DNA from: Leclercia pneumoniae
GTDB lineage: Bacteria; Pseudomonadota; Gammaproteobacteria; Enterobacterales; Enterobacteriaceae
Assembly: GCF_017348915.1 (NCBI RefSeq)
Contig: NZ_CP071383.1
Coordinates: 2,418,001 to 2,482,000, forward strand
Reading direction: 5' to 3'
Length of the DNA stretch: 64,000 nucleotides
A program made the position numbers and the translations under genes. The first letter of the stretch is position 1. Every line of letters starts with the position of its first letter. This document shows, piece by piece, positions 53,911-63,571 of the stretch. The notes under the pieces are model-generated. The model searched no databases and had not been told where the DNA came from. It saw only the letters and a list, made by a program, of their open reading frames with translations.

Positions 53911-56460
53911 TTAAGGGGAATTTTCAGGAATAACCTGACACTGCGCCAGCAGCCCTTTTAGCTCCGGAATACAGGAGCCGCAGTTGGTGCCACAGCGCAG
54001 TGCGGCGCCCAGGGCGATTGCCGATTCACATCCCCCGGCAATCGCCTGACGGATCGCCTCCTCTCCGACGCTAAAACAGCTGCAGACGATCCGCCCCTGC
54101 GCGGGACGCTCGTTCGCCCCCTGCCCGCTGAGCAGAGCATGCCGGGCATCCAGCGTCCGGGGCGGCTGGTCAAAGGCATCGCTAATGGCCTGATGCGCCA
54201 GTTCGGGGCGTTCGGTGCCGCTCCAGAACCCCAGCATCAGCGCGCCATTGTGCCAGGCCAGCAGGTTACTCTGCGTCCCGCTCTGGGCCACCTGCAGTTG
54301 CCAGCCGCGAGCGCTGCAGTGATTCATTAGCTCCTCCAGCAGCGGTCGGTCCGCGGCCAGCGTAAACCGCTGCACACCGGTTGCCGCTTTACGCCACCAG
54401 GTGACATAACCGGGCAGTTCCGGCGCCTCGCGGCTGTAGAGCTCCCCCTGCCACCCGGGCTGCCAGGGCATGACCCGAACCGCAGTCTGTTTGCACTCTG
54501 GCTGACCGGAGAGCGGATCGCGCCGCCCCTCCACCAGCGCGTTGACCTTCCCCTGACGGGCAAAAACGCTGTTCCAGTGCATGGGGGCGAAGAGCTCGCC
54601 GTCGCGCTGGGCCGTGCTGACGCGGATCCGGGCCACCATCACCCCGCGAGGGGAGCTGATGCGGGCCAGCCGATCGTCGTGCAGTCCCAGGCGTGCGGTA
54701 TCGCTGACGCTTACCTCCACCGTCGGTTCGTCGCAGTGCTGCATTAATCTGGCTACGTAACCGGTGCGGGTCATGGTATGCCACTGATCGCGCACCCGCC
54801 CGCTGTTAAGAATGAAGGGGTACAGCGCGTCTGGCGTGGCGCCGTGCCGCTGCGGCGTAACCGCCACCATCTGGGCTCGTTGCAGGCGCGCCCTGTCCAG
54901 CGGCCACTGCCAGGGGGTGAGCGTATCCCACTGCTCCCGGCTCAGTTTTGCCAGCGCTCCCAGATTCAGCGCCCGCGTGCCCGGGTTTTCGAATGCGGTG
55001 AGTGCGGCATGTTCACAGAAGATTTCATGGGGATGTTGCCAGCTAAAGGCCGCGCCGTGCCCAAGCTGCTCTGCGATACGGGCGATAATCCACCAGTCGG
55101 GTTTCGCCTCGCCTGGGGCGGGCAAAAACGCCCGCTGGCGCGAGATACGCCGCTCGGAGTTGGTGACGGTGCCCTCCTTTTCGCCCCAGCCCAGCGCCGG
55201 AAAGCGTACATGGGCGAAACGGCTGGTGTCGGTGTCGCGCATCACCTCAGAGACGATCACCAGCGGACAGGCAGCCAGCGCCTGGCACACCGTGTGGCTA
55301 TCGGGCAGCGACACCGCCGGATTGGTGCCCATGATCCAGACCGCCTTCACCTCACCCCGGGCGATGGCATCAAACAACTCTACCGCCATCAACCCCGGCG
55401 TTTGCGCCAGCCGCTCTGTACCCCAGAAGCGGGCCACCCGGCTAAGATCGTCCGGCTCAAAATTCATGTGTGCCGCCAGCTGGTTGGCCAGCCCGCCCAC
55501 CTCGCGCCCCCCCATCGCATTTGGCTGTCCGGTCAGCGAAAAGGGGCCGCACCCTTCGCGATCGATTTTGCCGCTGGCGATATGGACGTTGATGATGGCA
55601 TTGCATTTGTCGCTGCCGCTGGCGGACTGGTTAATGCCCATGGTGTAGAGCGTAATGGCCCGCGGGGCGGCGATAAACCACTGATAGAAGGTCTCCACGA
55701 CCCTGGTGGGCAGTTCGCAGAAGGCCGCCACCCGGCTCACAGGCCAGTCGCGCGCTCGCTGTTGGGCCTCGCTATCGCCCGCGCCAAGCGCATTGAGCAA
55801 GCCGACAAAGAGGCCCGCGTCGCTGCCCGGCGCCAGTTTAATATGCAGGTCGGCGATATCGCAGGTGGCGGTACGACGGGGATCGATAACCACCACCTTC
55901 ATCGCCGGATTCGCTGCGCGCGCCCGCACCAGACGTTGATAGAGCACCGGATGGGTCCAGGCGGCGTTCGAGCCTGCCAGCACCACCAGATCGCTGTTTT
56001 CGATGTCCTGATAACTGCACGGCACCATATCTTCCCCAAAGGCGCGCTTGTAGCCCACCACCGCTGACGACATGCAGAGTCGTGAGTTGGTGTCGATGTT
56101 GGCGGCGCCGATGAATCCCTTCATGAGCTTGTTTGCAGCGTAGTAGTCTTCCGTCAACAGCTGGCCCGAGGCATAAAACGCCACTGCCTGCGGGCCGAAG
56201 CGGTCAATAATTTCACGCAGCCGCTGGCCCGCCGCATCCAGCGCCCGGGGCCAGCTCACCGGCTGGTTATCCAGCTCCGGTTGCAATAACCGGCCTGCTA
56301 ATCCCGTGGTCTCCCCGAGCGCAGAACCTTTGACGCACAGTCGCCCAAAGTTGGCCGGGTGCTGCTCATCGCCCCGCACGGTGACGGAACCCGCCTCAAC
56401 GCGGGCCACTACGCCACAGCCTACGCCGCAGTAGGGACAGGTGGTTCGGGTTTCACTCAT
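53911..56460 (-). CDS. nasA: Assimilatory nitrate reductase catalytic subunit NasA
   Basis: Cytoplasmic Mo-bisMGD enzyme reducing nitrate to nitrite for nitrogen assimilation. The 849-residue protein has an N-terminal [4Fe-4S] set (Cys8, 11, 15 in CPYCGVGC, and Cys42 in RLCVKG) and the molybdenum Cys in NSRLCMSSAVVG near 140. A C-terminal BFD-like [2Fe-2S] domain follows at ~790-840 (CSCFSVGEE, CGTNCGSC). Klebsiella NasA has the same plan. ATGA overlap with nasB. The BFD domain probably accepts electrons from NasC. Confidence 0.94.
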   Translation of the reverse strand: MSETRTTCPYCGVGCGVVARVEAGSVTVRGDEQHPANFGRLCVKGSALGETTGLAGRLLQPELDNQPVSWPRALDAAGQRLREIIDRFGPQAVAFYASGQLLTEDYYAANKLMKGFIGAANIDTNSRLCMSSAVVGYKRAFGEDMVPCSYQDIENSDLVVLAGSNAAWTHPVLYQRLVRARAANPAMKVVVIDPRRTATCDIADLHIKLAPGSDAGLFVGLLNALGAGDSEAQQRARDWPVSRVAAFCELPTRVVETFYQWFIAAPRAITLYTMGINQSASGSDKCNAIINVHIASGKIDREGCGPFSLTGQPNAMGGREVGGLANQLAAHMNFEPDDLSRVARFWGTERLAQTPGLMAVELFDAIARGEVKAVWIMGTNPAVSLPDSHTVCQALAACPLVIVSEVMRDTDTSRFAHVRFPALGWGEKEGTVTNSERRISRQRAFLPAPGEAKPDWWIIARIAEQLGHGAAFSWQHPHEIFCEHAALTAFENPGTRALNLGALAKLSREQWDTLTPWQWPLDRARLQRAQMVAVTPQRHGATPDALYPFILNSGRVRDQWHTMTRTGYVARLMQHCDEPTVEVSVSDTARLGLHDDRLARISSPRGVMVARIRVSTAQRDGELFAPMHWNSVFARQGKVNALVEGRRDPLSGQPECKQTAVRVMPWQPGWQGELYSREAPELPGYVTWWRKAATGVQRFTLAADRPLLEELMNHCSARGWQLQVAQSGTQSNLLAWHNGALMLGFWSGTERPELAHQAISDAFDQPPRTLDARHALLSGQGANERPAQGRIVCSCFSVGEEAIRQAIAGGCESAIALGAALRCGTNCGSCIPELKGLLAQCQVIPENSP

Positions 56461-59400
56461 GAGGCCTCCGCGCGCATGAGCAGCGCTTCACTGCTGACCC
56501 ATACCTGATTGCCTTCAATTTTAACCGGCCAGGCGCGTACGGCCTGCTCCCCGGTATCACACTGGCGGCCATCGCGCAGGCGAATGCGCGTTTTATAGAG
56601 TGGCGAAATCACCACCGGCTCGCCGCCCGCGTCGCCCAGAATACCGCGCGACAGCACATTGGCGCTGCTGCCCGGCTCCAGATCGTCCAGCGCATAGACC
56701 GCTTTGCCAAAGCGGAACAGCGCAATCTGTTGTTCCCCCAGTCGGGCGCCAATCCCGGCCTGCTCGGGGATCTCGTCAATTCCGCAGATCGCCTGCCAGC
56801 GTTTGTGCTGAACCGGTGCCGCCTCGTTAACCTGGCTGCGGAACAGCGCCAGACGGTGAGGATCGGCAAGTGTGGTTTGCCATTCGCACTGGTAGGTATC
56901 CACTACGCGCGCCATCTCTTGCTCCAGCTCCGCGGCAATACCGAGGCTGTCTTCTATGATCACCTCCCGGAGATATTCCAGCCCTCCTTCAAGGTTATCC
57001 ATCCAGGTACTGGTACGCTGCAGACGATCGGCGGTGCGGATATAGAACATCAGGAAGCGATCCACCAGACGGATCAGGGTCGCGTCGTCAAGATCGCTGG
57101 CGAAGAGATCGGCATGGCGCGGCTTCATGCCGCCGTTACCGCACAGATAGAGATTCCAGCCCTTATCGGTAGCAATCACCCCTACGTCTTTGCTCTGGGC
57201 TTCAGCGCACTCGCGCGTACAGCCTGAGACGGCCATTTTGATTTTGTGCGGGGCCCGCAAACCTTTGTAGCGATTTTCCAGGGCGACGGCGAGGCCGGTG
57301 GAGTTCTGCACCCCGTAACGGCACCAGGTCGACCCCACGCAGGATTTGACGGTGCGCAGCGATTTACCGTAGGCATGCCCGGTTTCGAAGCCCGCCGCGA
57401 CCAGTTCGCGCCAGATGTCCGGCAACTGATCCAGCCGGGCGCCAAAGAGATCGATACGCTGCCCACCGGTGATTTTGCTGTAGAGTTGATAACGTTTGGC
57501 GATCTGTCCGATGGCAATCAGCCCGTCCGCCGTCACCTCTCCGGCGGCCATCCGCGGCACCACCGAGTAGGTGCCATCTTTCTGAATATTGGCGAAGTAG
57601 CGATCGTTGGTGTCCTGCAGAGGCAGATGCGCCGGCTTCAGCAGGTATTCGTTCCAGCACGAGGCCAGCACCGATCCCACCAGCGGTTTACAGATTTCAC
57701 ACCCGTGGCCCCTGCCGTAGCGGCTAATCAGCTGATCAAAGGTATGAATCCGGTTGACGCGAACCAGGTGGTAGATCTCCTGGCGCGAGTAGGGGAAGTG
57801 TTCACAAATATCTTTTTTCACCTCCACACCCTGGGCCGCCAGTTGGTACTCCATCACCTGCTTCACCAGCGCGCTGCAGCCGCCGCAGCCGGTGGCCGCT
57901 TTGGTGCACTGCTTGATGGCCCCCATATCGCCCGCGCCGCTGCTGACCGCCTGGCAGATATCCCCTTTGCTGACGTTATGACAGGAACAGATTTGCGCGC
58001 TCTCCGGCAGAGCCGCCACGCCGAGGGCTTTCGGCGCGTTCCCGGCGCTGGCGGGCAGGATCAGGGTCTCCGGATCTTTCGGCAGCGCAATGCCGTTGAG
58101 CATCATCTGCACCAGGGTGGCGTACTCTGCTGCATCGCCTACCAGCACGCCCCCCAGCAGGGTTTTGTTGTCGGCGCTGACCACGATTTTTTTATAGATT
58201 TGCTGCGGGCCGTGCGTCCACTGATAGCACAGAGCGCCCGGCGTGCGACCGTGTGCATCGCCAAACGAGGCGACATCCACCCCCAGCAGCTTGAGCTTGG
58301 TGCTCATATCCGCCCCGGTAAAACCGCTCTCTTCACCGGCAAGGGTGGCGGCGGCTACGCGGGCCATCTGATAACCCGGGGCGACCAGCCCGTAGATCTT
58401 GCCCTCCCACAGGGCGCATTCACCAATCGCATAGATATCCTTATCCGGCGTACGGCACTGGTTATCAATGCAAATTCCGCCGCGTTCGCCGAGCTGAAGC
58501 CCGCTCGCCCGGGCCAGGGCGTCCTGGGGGCGGATCCCCGCCGAGAAGACCACCATATCGGTCGCCAGCTCGCCGCCGTCGGCAAAGCGCAGCAGCAGAC
58601 CGGCCTGCGTCATGGCAATTTCGCTGGTCGCTTTGCTGGTGTGTACCCCTACCCCGAGGGCTTCGATTTTGCGTCGCAGCATAGCTGCCCCGTCGTTGTC
58701 GAGCTGCACCGCCATCAGATTGGGGGCAAATTCCACCACATGCGTTTCCAGCCCAAGCTGTTTCAGGGCGTTGGCGGCTTCGAGCCCCAGCAGCCCGCCG
58801 CCAATGACCACCCCGGTACGCGAATTTTTCGCCTGCGCGGCGATCTGGTCCAGATCGTCGAGGGTACGGTAGACAAAGCAGCCCGGCAGATCATGCCCCG
58901 GCACCGGCGGTACAAAGGGATAAGAGCCGGTCGCCAGGACCAGCTTGTCCCAGTGGGTTTCATGCCCCGAGGCAGACCGCACAACGCGCGCATCGCGATC
59001 GATCGCCACCACCTGCCGGGAAAGGCGCAGTTCGATCCCATGTTCGGCAAAGAAATCCCCCTCAACCATCGACAGAGAGTCGGCGCTGCGTCCGGCAAAA
59101 TAGTCAGAAAGATGGACGCGGTCATAGGCGGCGTATCGCTCCTCGCCAAAGACTACAATCTGATATTGCTGGTGCAGATTGTGTTTTACGCACTCTTCCA
59201 GAAAATGGTGACCGACCATACCGTGCCCTACCACCACCAACGTTGGTTTTGTCATAGCGTTCTTTCCTGCAACCTGCGGCTGCGTTGTGAATCGATCGAA
59301 CAGCCAGTCCGCCTGGGCGGGTTCTGACTGAGCCAGTAAGTCCGTGAAGGTTGCCGCGCTGCGGCACTCTCCCAGCAACAGCACGCCCGCAAGCCTGCCG

Positions 59401-60443
59401 TCGCGAATCAGTAATCGACGATAGTGCCGGGTCAGGGGATCCCAGCTGCTCCAGAGGGCATCCCCCTCTCCGGCTGCGACCTGACCGGCGCTGAAGAGCT
59501 CAATCCCTGTCACCTTCAGGCGCATCCCGCTTTCAGTGGCGGCAAAAGGTGCGCAATATTCCCCTGCCAGCCGCGCCGCCAGCACCTCCGCCTGCGCCAG
59601 ACAAGGGGCGACCACTCCCCAGGTTTGGCCGTCCAGCTCGCAACATTCGCCAATGGCGCTAACGCCCTCAATGGCGCTCTGCATCTGCTGGTTCACCAGG
59701 ATGCCGCGTCCGCACGGGACCCCGCTCTCCTGGGCCAGTGCGATACGGGGTTTCACTCCCGTCGCCAGTAGCACGCGGGTGGCACAGAGTTCTCGCCCGG
59801 TGCTGAGCGTGACGTGCTGGGGGTGGATCTCGCGGATGGCGCACTCCAGCTCGCTGTGAATACCGCGCTCGCTCAGGGCCTCTTCCAGCAAGGCTCCGGC
59901 CTGCTGATCCAGCTGCTGATCCATCAGCCAGGGGCCGCGATGTATCAAAGTGACGTTGTCACAGATTCGTTTCAACGCCGCAGCGGCTTCAACGCCGAGC
60001 ACCCCGCCGCCCAGCACCACCGCAGGGCCAAGGGTCGAGAGAATGGCTTCAACATCGGCCTGGGTACGAAAGGTAAAAACATGTGGCTGGTGACTGCCCG
60101 GGATCGGCGGCACGACGGGCTGCGAGCCGGTGGCGAATACAAGTTCATCCCACGCCAGGCTACGCGCATCGGTATGAAGTAAACGGGCCGCGATATCGAC
60201 CCGAACCACCTGCTCGCCGTTAATGACCTCGACCCCGCGCTGTTGATACCAGTCGTCATCGTGATAACCGATGTCGGCAAACGCCTTCTCGCCCCCCAGT
60301 AGGGGTGAAAGCTGAATGCGGTTATAGGCGTGACACGGCTCATCGCCGATCGCGGTGATAGCAAAGCGACCTGGAGCACGGGCTGTCAGTGCCTCAATCA
60401 GTCGCGTTGCCGCCATGCCGTTGCCGATGATGACCAGTCGCAT
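56457..60443 (-). CDS. nasCB: NasC-NasB fusion: nitrate reductase electron-transfer flavoprotein joined to assimilatory nitrite reductase
   Basis: One frame of 1328 codons. Residues 1-396 are NasC-like: a pyridine-nucleotide oxidoreductase with FAD loop IGNGMAATRLIEA and NAD loop VVLGGGVLGVEAA. Residues 397-1328 are a NirB-type NADH nitrite reductase: a second FAD/NAD pair (VVGHGMVGHHF, VVIGGGLLGLEAA), a BFD-like [2Fe-2S] domain near 818 (CSCHNV, CGGC), a siroheme-[4Fe-4S] site near 1034-1075 (CVGSTWC, CTREC) and a C-terminal NirD-like domain without Rieske Cys/His ligands. In Klebsiella oxytoca nasC and nasB are separate genes. An AGGAAAG with ATG at 59255 (codon 397) could still start NasB alone. 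Confidence 0.9.
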   Translation of the reverse strand: MRLVIIGNGMAATRLIEALTARAPGRFAITAIGDEPCHAYNRIQLSPLLGGEKAFADIGYHDDDWYQQRGVEVINGEQVVRVDIAARLLHTDARSLAWDELVFATGSQPVVPPIPGSHQPHVFTFRTQADVEAILSTLGPAVVLGGGVLGVEAAAALKRICDNVTLIHRGPWLMDQQLDQQAGALLEEALSERGIHSELECAIREIHPQHVTLSTGRELCATRVLLATGVKPRIALAQESGVPCGRGILVNQQMQSAIEGVSAIGECCELDGQTWGVVAPCLAQAEVLAARLAGEYCAPFAATESGMRLKVTGIELFSAGQVAAGEGDALWSSWDPLTRHYRRLLIRDGRLAGVLLLGECRSAATFTDLLAQSEPAQADWLFDRFTTQPQVAGKNAMTKPTLVVVGHGMVGHHFLEECVKHNLHQQYQIVVFGEERYAAYDRVHLSDYFAGRSADSLSMVEGDFFAEHGIELRLSRQVVAIDRDARVVRSASGHETHWDKLVLATGSYPFVPPVPGHDLPGCFVYRTLDDLDQIAAQAKNSRTGVVIGGGLLGLEAANALKQLGLETHVVEFAPNLMAVQLDNDGAAMLRRKIEALGVGVHTSKATSEIAMTQAGLLLRFADGGELATDMVVFSAGIRPQDALARASGLQLGERGGICIDNQCRTPDKDIYAIGECALWEGKIYGLVAPGYQMARVAAATLAGEESGFTGADMSTKLKLLGVDVASFGDAHGRTPGALCYQWTHGPQQIYKKIVVSADNKTLLGGVLVGDAAEYATLVQMMLNGIALPKDPETLILPASAGNAPKALGVAALPESAQICSCHNVSKGDICQAVSSGAGDMGAIKQCTKAATGCGGCSALVKQVMEYQLAAQGVEVKKDICEHFPYSRQEIYHLVRVNRIHTFDQLISRYGRGHGCEICKPLVGSVLASCWNEYLLKPAHLPLQDTNDRYFANIQKDGTYSVVPRMAAGEVTADGLIAIGQIAKRYQLYSKITGGQRIDLFGARLDQLPDIWRELVAAGFETGHAYGKSLRTVKSCVGSTWCRYGVQNSTGLAVALENRYKGLRAPHKIKMAVSGCTRECAEAQSKDVGVIATDKGWNLYLCGNGGMKPRHADLFASDLDDATLIRLVDRFLMFYIRTADRLQRTSTWMDNLEGGLEYLREVIIEDSLGIAAELEQEMARVVDTYQCEWQTTLADPHRLALFRSQVNEAAPVQHKRWQAICGIDEIPEQAGIGARLGEQQIALFRFGKAVYALDDLEPGSSANVLSRGILGDAGGEPVVISPLYKTRIRLRDGRQCDTGEQAVRAWPVKIEGNQVWVSSEALLMRAEAS
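59253..59275 (-). promoter_or_regulatory. Internal ribosome binding site and ATG for NasB inside the nasCB frame
   Basis: On the minus strand AGGAAAG lies six bases before ATG ACA AAA CCA (start base 59255), in frame with the upstream NasC codons. It marks where an independent nasB would begin. Confidence 0.7.
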
Positions 60444-60452
60444 AGAGACTCC

Positions 60453-61241
60453 TCAGGCCGCTTTCGGCTGTTTTTCGTAGAGGAAGTGCAGGATCTGCTG
60501 ACGCATGTGGTGATACCGGCTATCGTCCGCCAGCTGCACCCGGTTGCGCGGACGCGGCAGGTCGACGCGCAGGATCTCTCCCACCGTCGCCGCCGGGCCG
60601 TTGGTCATCATCAGCACCCGGTCCGAGAGCAGCACCGCCTCGTCGACGTCGTGAGTAATCAACACAATAGTGGTGTTAAGCGCCTGCTGAATGTTCATCA
60701 CGGAGTCCTGCAGATGGGCACGGGTCAGGGCATCAAGCGCGCCGAACGGCTCATCCATTAGCAGGACTTTTGGCTTCATGGCCAGCGCCCGGGCGATGCC
60801 GACACGCTGCTTCATACCGCCCGAGATATCCCCCGGGCGCTTGTGCAGGGCGTGCCCCATCTGCACGCGGTCGAGATTGTGCTCAATCCACTCTTTACGC
60901 TCAGCCTTGCTCATGGTGCGGCGAAAGACCTGATCCACCGCCAGCGCCACGTTGTCGAAGCAGGTGAGCCACGGCAGCAGGGAGTGATTCTGGAAGACCA
61001 CCGCCCGCTCCGGCCCCGGCCCGGCAATTTCGCGGTTATCGCAAATCAGTCCTCCTTCGGTGGGCAACGTAATCCCGGCAATCAGATTTAGCAGCGTCGA
61101 TTTCCCGCAGCCGGAGTGGCCAATCAGGCTGACGGTTTCCCCTTCGTGGATATCGAACGAGACATTCTGCAGCGCCAGAAACTCGCCGCTGGCGGTGGAA
61201 AAACGCTGGCTAACGGCCTGGACCTGAATTAATGGTTTCAT
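60453..61241 (-). CDS. nasD: Nitrate ABC transporter ATPase NasD
   Basis: A 262-residue NrtCD/SsuB-family ATPase powering nitrate and nitrite uptake: Walker [10 protein letters not shown] near 40, Q-loop FQNHSLLPW, signature [16 protein letters not shown], Walker [13 protein letters not shown] and H-loop THDVDEA. It lies 9 bases upstream of nasCB and 9 bases after nasE. Confidence 0.93.
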   Translation of the reverse strand: MKPLIQVQAVSQRFSTASGEFLALQNVSFDIHEGETVSLIGHSGCGKSTLLNLIAGITLPTEGGLICDNREIAGPGPERAVVFQNHSLLPWLTCFDNVALAVDQVFRRTMSKAERKEWIEHNLDRVQMGHALHKRPGDISGGMKQRVGIARALAMKPKVLLMDEPFGALDALTRAHLQDSVMNIQQALNTTIVLITHDVDEAVLLSDRVLMMTNGPAATVGEILRVDLPRPRNRVQLADDSRYHHMRQQILHFLYEKQPKAA

Positions 61242-61250
61242 GTGCGCTCC

Positions 61251-62132
61251 TTATTTATCCTGCCAGCTGAAGCGGCGTGCGATGAGCATTAGCCCCTGCT
61301 CCAGCAGTAACCCGACCACGCCGATAATGACGATGGCGATGAGAATGTTTTCAACGTTGAGGTTGTTCCACTCGTTCCAGATCCAGAAGCCGATACCCAG
61401 TCCGCCGGTTAGCATCTCGGCGGCGACAATCACCAGCCAGGCAATACCAATTGAGAGGCGCACCCCGGTGAGTACCGCAGGCAATACGGCGGGGAAGAGA
61501 ATGCGGCGCATCACGGTCCACTCGGAGAGTTGCAGCACCCGCGCCACGTTGAGGTAGTCCTCCGGTATGCGGCGTACCCCCTCGGCGGTGTTGATCACCA
61601 TCGGCCAGATAGAGCAGATAAAAATGGTCCAGCTGGAGGCCGGTTCGGCTTTCTGGAATAGCAGCAGACCAATCGGCAGCCAGGCCAGCGGACTGACCGG
61701 GCGCAGCAGCGCGACAAGCGGGGTGAACATGCGTGAGAAGAAGACAAAACGGCCAATCAGGAAGCCAAGAGGGATCCCCACCAGCGCGGCGAGGCCGAAA
61801 CCCACCGCCACGCGCTGCAGCGAGGCCAGCACATTCCAGCCGATACCCATGTCGTTTGGCCCGTCACGATAGAACGGATCTGCAAACAGGGTTCGCGCCG
61901 ACTCCAGAGTGCTGAGCGGCGTAGGGAAACCTTTACTGTTGATGGCGGCCAGCTGCCAGCAGAGCACCAGCAACCCAAGGCCCAGTGCGGCCGGGATAAG
62001 CTGTTGTAAAAAACCGTTCATTCGGCGGGCAAATGCCGGGGCGCGCCGACGCACCTGAACCGGCGGCAGCGTAATGACTTCCCCGATGACGGGCGTCTCC
62101 ACCGCCGCTTTGGTGTTTTGCAGATGTTTCAT
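61251..62132 (-). CDS. nasE: Nitrate ABC transporter permease NasE
   Basis: A 293-residue NrtB-type permease. After a cytoplasmic N-terminal stretch there are about six transmembrane helices, and the EAA motif is in EDYLNVARVLQLSEWTVMRRI. The start at 62132 has GGAGG six bases upstream and sits one base beyond the nasF stop. The frame is open 13 codons earlier, but that start lies within nasF and has no ribosome site. Confidence 0.92.
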   Translation of the reverse strand: MKHLQNTKAAVETPVIGEVITLPPVQVRRRAPAFARRMNGFLQQLIPAALGLGLLVLCWQLAAINSKGFPTPLSTLESARTLFADPFYRDGPNDMGIGWNVLASLQRVAVGFGLAALVGIPLGFLIGRFVFFSRMFTPLVALLRPVSPLAWLPIGLLLFQKAEPASSWTIFICSIWPMVINTAEGVRRIPEDYLNVARVLQLSEWTVMRRILFPAVLPAVLTGVRLSIGIAWLVIVAAEMLTGGLGIGFWIWNEWNNLNVENILIAIVIIGVVGLLLEQGLMLIARRFSWQDK

Positions 62133-62133
62133 A

Positions 62134-63381
62134 TCAGGCCTCCGTACGGTGAATGGCAAAATTGCGGGCATAGGCTTTAGGATCGGTTCCGTTCCAGACG
62201 GTGCCGTCCATCAGGGTGCTGCTGCGCATGGGTGAAGTGGGTGCGGTGATCCCGCCGACCGCCGTGGCGGCCTCCTGCCAGATATCGGTGCGATTGATGC
62301 GGCTGGCGAGAGCGGCATAGTCCGGGTCGCTTTTCAACAACCCCCAACGGCGGAACTGGGTCAAAAACCACATGCCATCGGAGTGCCAGGGATAGCTGAC
62401 TGCCCCCTCGTCAAAAAAGCGGATCGGATGACTGTCCTGCCAGCGGTCGCCAAGGCCGTTGTCGTACGCCCCCAACATTCGGCCCGTGAGATACTGCTCT
62501 TTCGTATTGAGCCAGGCCCGGCGGGCAAGAATTTGCGCGGTTTCGCGTTTATTCTCCGGCGAGGCGTCGATCCAGCGTTGCGCCTCCATTACGGCAGAGA
62601 CCAGCGCCCGGGCGGTATTGGGGTGCTGCGCTACCCATGCGCTGCGGGTACCAAGAATTTTTTCAGGGTGATCCGGCCAGATCGCCTGGCTGGTGGCGGC
62701 GGTAAAACCAATTCGATCGTTGATGGCGCGGGCGTTCCACGGCTCGCCGACGCAAAAGCCCACCATGTTGCCGATGCGCATGTTCATCACCATCTGCGGC
62801 GGCGGCACCACCACGGTGCGCACATCGTCAAAGGGGTTAATTCCCGCGCTTGCCAGCCAGTAGTAGAGCCACATGGCATGCGTGCCGGTGGGAAAGGTAT
62901 GGGCGAAGGTGTAGGTTCCCGGCGCCTGCTGAGAGACCTGCTTGTGCAGCCCTTCGGCATCCCGTATCCCCTGCTCCGCCAGATCCATCGACAGGGTAAT
63001 AGCCTGGCCGTTCTGGTTCAGGGTCATCAGGTTCGCCATCGGCGTGGCCTTACCGGCAATCCCCAGCTCCAGGCCATACAGCAGGCCATAGAGAATGTGG
63101 GCCGCGTCCAGCTCGCCCGCGACCAGCTTGTCTCGCACCGCCGCCCAGCTCGCCTCTTTGGTGGGCACGATGGTGATCCCATATTTTTTATCGAACCCTT
63201 TGAGGGCCGCGATAGCCACCGGGGCGCAGTCCGTCAGCGGAATAAATCCGACGCGTACGGTTTCCAGTTCTGGCTTATCTGAGCCTGCAGCCCAGGCCGC
63301 CTGCATGATGCCGGGTAACATCATTGCCCCGCCTGCCAGCGCGCTGGCCTGTAAAAATCGCCGTCTCGTCCACTCCACCAT
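62134..63381 (-). CDS. nasF: Periplasmic nitrate-binding protein NasF
   Basis: A 415-residue NrtA-family solute-binding protein for nitrate/nitrite. It has a twin-arginine signal (TRRRFLQASALAGGAMML) with cleavage near AAWAAGS, so it is likely exported folded by Tat. The binding-fold core includes RVGFIPLTDCAPVAIAA, NGQAITLSM and VGFCVGEPWNARAI. The ATG at 63381 has AGGAG six bases upstream; the GTG two codons earlier is inside that site's spacing and less likely. First gene of nasFEDCBA. Confidence 0.93.
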   Translation of the reverse strand: MVEWTRRRFLQASALAGGAMMLPGIMQAAWAAGSDKPELETVRVGFIPLTDCAPVAIAALKGFDKKYGITIVPTKEASWAAVRDKLVAGELDAAHILYGLLYGLELGIAGKATPMANLMTLNQNGQAITLSMDLAEQGIRDAEGLHKQVSQQAPGTYTFAHTFPTGTHAMWLYYWLASAGINPFDDVRTVVVPPPQMVMNMRIGNMVGFCVGEPWNARAINDRIGFTAATSQAIWPDHPEKILGTRSAWVAQHPNTARALVSAVMEAQRWIDASPENKRETAQILARRAWLNTKEQYLTGRMLGAYDNGLGDRWQDSHPIRFFDEGAVSYPWHSDGMWFLTQFRRWGLLKSDPDYAALASRINRTDIWQEAATAVGGITAPTSPMRSSTLMDGTVWNGTDPKAYARNFAIHRTEA

Positions 63382-63401
63382 GCCCACTCCTGAAAAAAAG
63401 C

Positions 63402-63443
63402 CAAAAAAAAAGCGTCCGACAGTGCCGAAGCACTGCAGGACGC
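63402..63443 (-). terminator. nasF leader terminator
   Basis: On the minus strand GCGTCC-TG-CAGTGC-TTCG-GCACTG-TC-GGACGC followed by nine T, ending about 20 bases before the nasF start. It is an intrinsic terminator in the leader, the target of NasR antitermination in Klebsiella. Confidence 0.9.
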
Positions 63444-63459
63444 CTTTATCCCGAAGACT

Positions 63460-63481
63460 GACGCGCCGCCGTTGGCGCGTC
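63460..63481 (-). promoter_or_regulatory. ANTAR-type hexaloop hairpin in the nasF leader
   Basis: An 8-bp perfect stem (GACGCGCC/GGCGCGTC) encloses the six-base loop AACGGC on the RNA strand. The loop has A at position 1 and G at position 4, the pattern recognised by ANTAR proteins. It lies just upstream of the leader terminator. Confidence 0.8.
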
Positions 63482-63505
63482 GTCGAAAAATGGTTAATGA
63501 GTTAA

Positions 63506-63522
63506 TGCAAAGGTGATGCCAG
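63506..63522 (-). promoter_or_regulatory. Sigma-54 promoter of nasF
   Basis: On the minus strand CTGGCAT-CACCT-TTGCA fits the -24/-12 element (TGGCAC-N5-TTGCA), with only the last base of the GG block's hexamer altered. It puts the start of transcription near 63494, just before the hexaloop hairpin. Confidence 0.85.
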
Positions 63523-63571
63523 CTTTTAACGGCTTCATTTCCGGGCTTTTTCACGCCAGGCGGCAGCAAAA

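Noticed and set aside
54778..56067. A 429-codon frame antisense to nasA
   Set aside because: Shadow of the conserved molybdoenzyme; no start context.
57246..59327. A 693-codon frame antisense to nasCB
   Set aside because: G+C-rich shadow of nasB with no recognisable motif; the opposite strand encodes clear cofactor motifs throughout.
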